Part shown: positions 62,839-64,000 of the stretch, one piece after another | How positions within the stretch are numbered: the first letter of the stretch is position 1 | Layout of the letters: each line of letters opens with the position of its first letter | Assembly (NCBI GenBank): GCA_030674185.1 | Contig: JAPXFY010000015.1 | Span: forward strand, 26,398,543 to 26,462,542 | Direction: 5' to 3' | Length of the DNA: 64,000 nt | Source: Monoplex corrugatus | Lineage: Eukaryota; Mollusca; Gastropoda; Littorinimorpha; Ranellidae | Position numbers and translations under genes: made by a program | Notes under the pieces: model-generated | What the model saw: the letters and a program-made list of their open reading frames with translations, nothing else | What the model was told of the DNA's origin: nothing | Database searches by the model: none

Positions 62839-64000
62839 TTAAAGGTAATTCGCTATAGGACTTTTTGACAGGCTAACAAAAAATTCATACAGTAATGATG
62901 ATGAGGCAAATATATCAGAAACTGTACTCTTAGATAGTGTTGGAATATGTCGTTTTACCTTAACGCAAGAAAGAATATGACTATGTGTTATCTTCTTTCC
63001 ACACAGACATACTATGTTCTTGGTGTATTTTGTTTTGAATGCATCAAGTTTCCATCTATACATAAGGGACTGTATAATTCTGCTGGCATGAAGCTGCTTA
63101 AGTATTTTGCTAACTTCAAAGTTCATGTGACATTTATCATACTTTTTCTGTTTTAATTGGAACTGCTTCCAGACGTAGTTGTCTACTAAAGTGTAATTCT
63201 CGTGCAACGAGAGAGAAAGCTGGATATTGTTTGAATCTGGTGAGTTATTAGCTCCCCGTTTGGCAGCCCTGTCAACTTTATCATTATAACGAAAAGAACT
63301 ATGAGAAGGTATCCAGCAGAAAGTAATATCAGTGCCTCTTAAAGATAAATTATGAATCAAGTGACTAATTTCCAGAATCATTTCTGATCTTGTTTGTAAT
63401 TTTGATAATTCAAGAGCCTGAAGTACTGATTTTGAATCAACGCAAAAAAGTGTTTGAAAAATTGTCCTAGGAAGACTTATCATAAAGTTTAAAGCCATTA
63501 ATATTGCAAAGAGTTCAGCTGTAAAGACAGATTTATCAAGTCCAATGTAGAAAGATTTTTCAATTTTGAGAGCAGGTATTAAAAACGCTGAGCCTGCTTT
63601 TCTTTCAATTACTGATCCATCAGTGTAAATTTTCAAATGATCGGAATATAAGTCGTCTATATGACATTTAACCTGACTTGCCAGTAAGTTTATACTGTCT
63701 CCTTTTTTTAAATTAGTGTGGTGTACGTCAAATTGTGCTCTTTGGAGTTCCCAACTGGGTACTGGCGAAAAGGAAGGTCTTATAGATACAGGATCTACGT
63801 GTACATCAATTCCTGAGCCTTTCATGACGTCAGATGTGTATGTTGCAAGAGTGACCTGTGAAGATATTGATTTAGCTCTTTTTGGAAAGTCGGTATCTGA
63901 TCTCAGTTTAATTTCTGTTTCAGAGATGTTTTCTACGGTGGTGTGTCTTAACAAAAATTTAGTAGAAGCGACTTTTCTTTGCTCATCAAGTGGCAACAGT
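62839..64000 (-). CDS. RNase H and carboxyl region of a non-LTR polyprotein (5' partial)
   Basis: The frame is open to the window edge without a start codon, so the visible 387 codons are the carboxyl end of a longer product. The beginning, LPLDEQRKVASTKFLLRH, is the conserved linker after the reverse transcriptase in RNase H-bearing elements. The RNase H domain follows. The catalytic acidic residues can be seen in YTDGSVIER, TAELFAIL, CVDSKSVLQAL and YNDKVDRAAKRG, and WIPSHSSF is the typical motif before the last one. The carboxyl end has a CLCGKKITHSHILSC cluster like the zinc-knuckle CxC...HxxxC of these proteins. The frame is intact throughout, so the copy may be young. The product would be used for its own reverse transcription. 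Confidence 0.85.
   Translation of the reverse strand, partial: LLPLDEQRKVASTKFLLRHTTVENISETEIKLRSDTDFPKRAKSISSQVTLATYTSDVMKGSGIDVHVDPVSIRPSFSPVPSWELQRAQFDVHHTNLKKGDSINLLASQVKCHIDDLYSDHLKIYTDGSVIERKAGSAFLIPALKIEKSFYIGLDKSVFTAELFAILMALNFMISLPRTIFQTLFCVDSKSVLQALELSKLQTRSEMILEISHLIHNLSLRGTDITFCWIPSHSSFRYNDKVDRAAKRGANNSPDSNNIQLSLSLHENYTLVDNYVWKQFQLKQKKYDKCHMNFEVSKILKQLHASRIIQSLMYRWKLDAFKTKYTKNIVCLCGKKITHSHILSCVKVKRHIPTLSKSTVSDIFASSSLLYEFFVSLSKSPIANYL

Larger units (their letters stand above)
62521..64000 (-). mobile_element. Non-LTR retrotransposon with RNase H domain, 3' part
   Basis: The minus-strand element runs off the right edge. It contains the coding region at 62839-64000 and a 3' UTR of roughly 300 bp. 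The UTR holds a TTG array (62559-62597) and a terminal stem-loop whose arms are GTCT and TCACT paired with AGTGA and AGAC (62533-62558), followed by ATTAAATCAAAG. The presence of an RNase H domain places it among clades such as I. The exact clade needs the reverse transcriptase, which lies outside the window. Confidence 0.8.

Overview
This is a eukaryotic, intron-rich and very repeat-rich window. Two cellular genes can be supported. The rest is transposable elements, miniature elements, SINEs and long tandem arrays. The two proteins, the mixture of RTE-like and RNase H-bearing non-LTR retrotransposons, the tRNA-derived SINEs and the abundant (CA)n tracts suggest an invertebrate animal, most likely a mollusc and perhaps a marine gastropod. 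That assignment is inference from general resemblance, not a database match.

Layout. 1-8433 (+): the 3' three exons of an ionotropic glutamate receptor-like gene (pore helix M3, the second ligand-binding lobe, and M4 plus a short tail). Its introns hold a CTG/CTA array, a 27-bp and a 35-bp minisatellite, a 5'-truncated RTE copy, and a decayed reverse transcriptase that was itself split by a later insertion. 8434-24125: an RTE fragment lies just after the stop codon, followed by about 14 kb that is mostly tandem DNA: a TTTG/TTGACTG array (10.0-12.5 kb), a 29/34-bp array (13.2-17.1 kb) and a 6.3-kb array in 4-base phase (17.8-24.1 kb). 24.1-38.9 kb: AT-rich sequence without a recognisable gene, with microsatellites, a 62-bp and a 52-bp minisatellite and several SINE or RTE copies. 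38.9-62.3 kb (-): a complete mitochondrial carrier gene of the SLC25A34/35 type, with five coding exons giving 307 residues, all introns in phase 0, and probable noncoding leader exons at 55.9-56.1 kb and about 62.1 kb. 62.5-64.0 kb (-): the 3' part of a non-LTR retrotransposon with an RNase H domain, open at the window edge.

The two genes are unrelated: one is a plasma-membrane ligand-gated channel, the other a mitochondrial inner-membrane carrier. No operon, pathway or defence system links them, and I did not find an undescribed multi-gene system. The most informative content is the history of mobile DNA. Five of six RTE copies have identifiable 7-11-bp target-site duplications and TGA/ATC-type tails. 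Palindromic TTAA-flanked miniature elements occur at seven places, and three of these share the same nested structure. In one of the three, a further 664-bp TTAA-flanked element has landed exactly in the preferred TTAA, so the empty site can be read from its sisters. A second nested retroposon sits inside a reverse transcriptase between 12-bp repeats.
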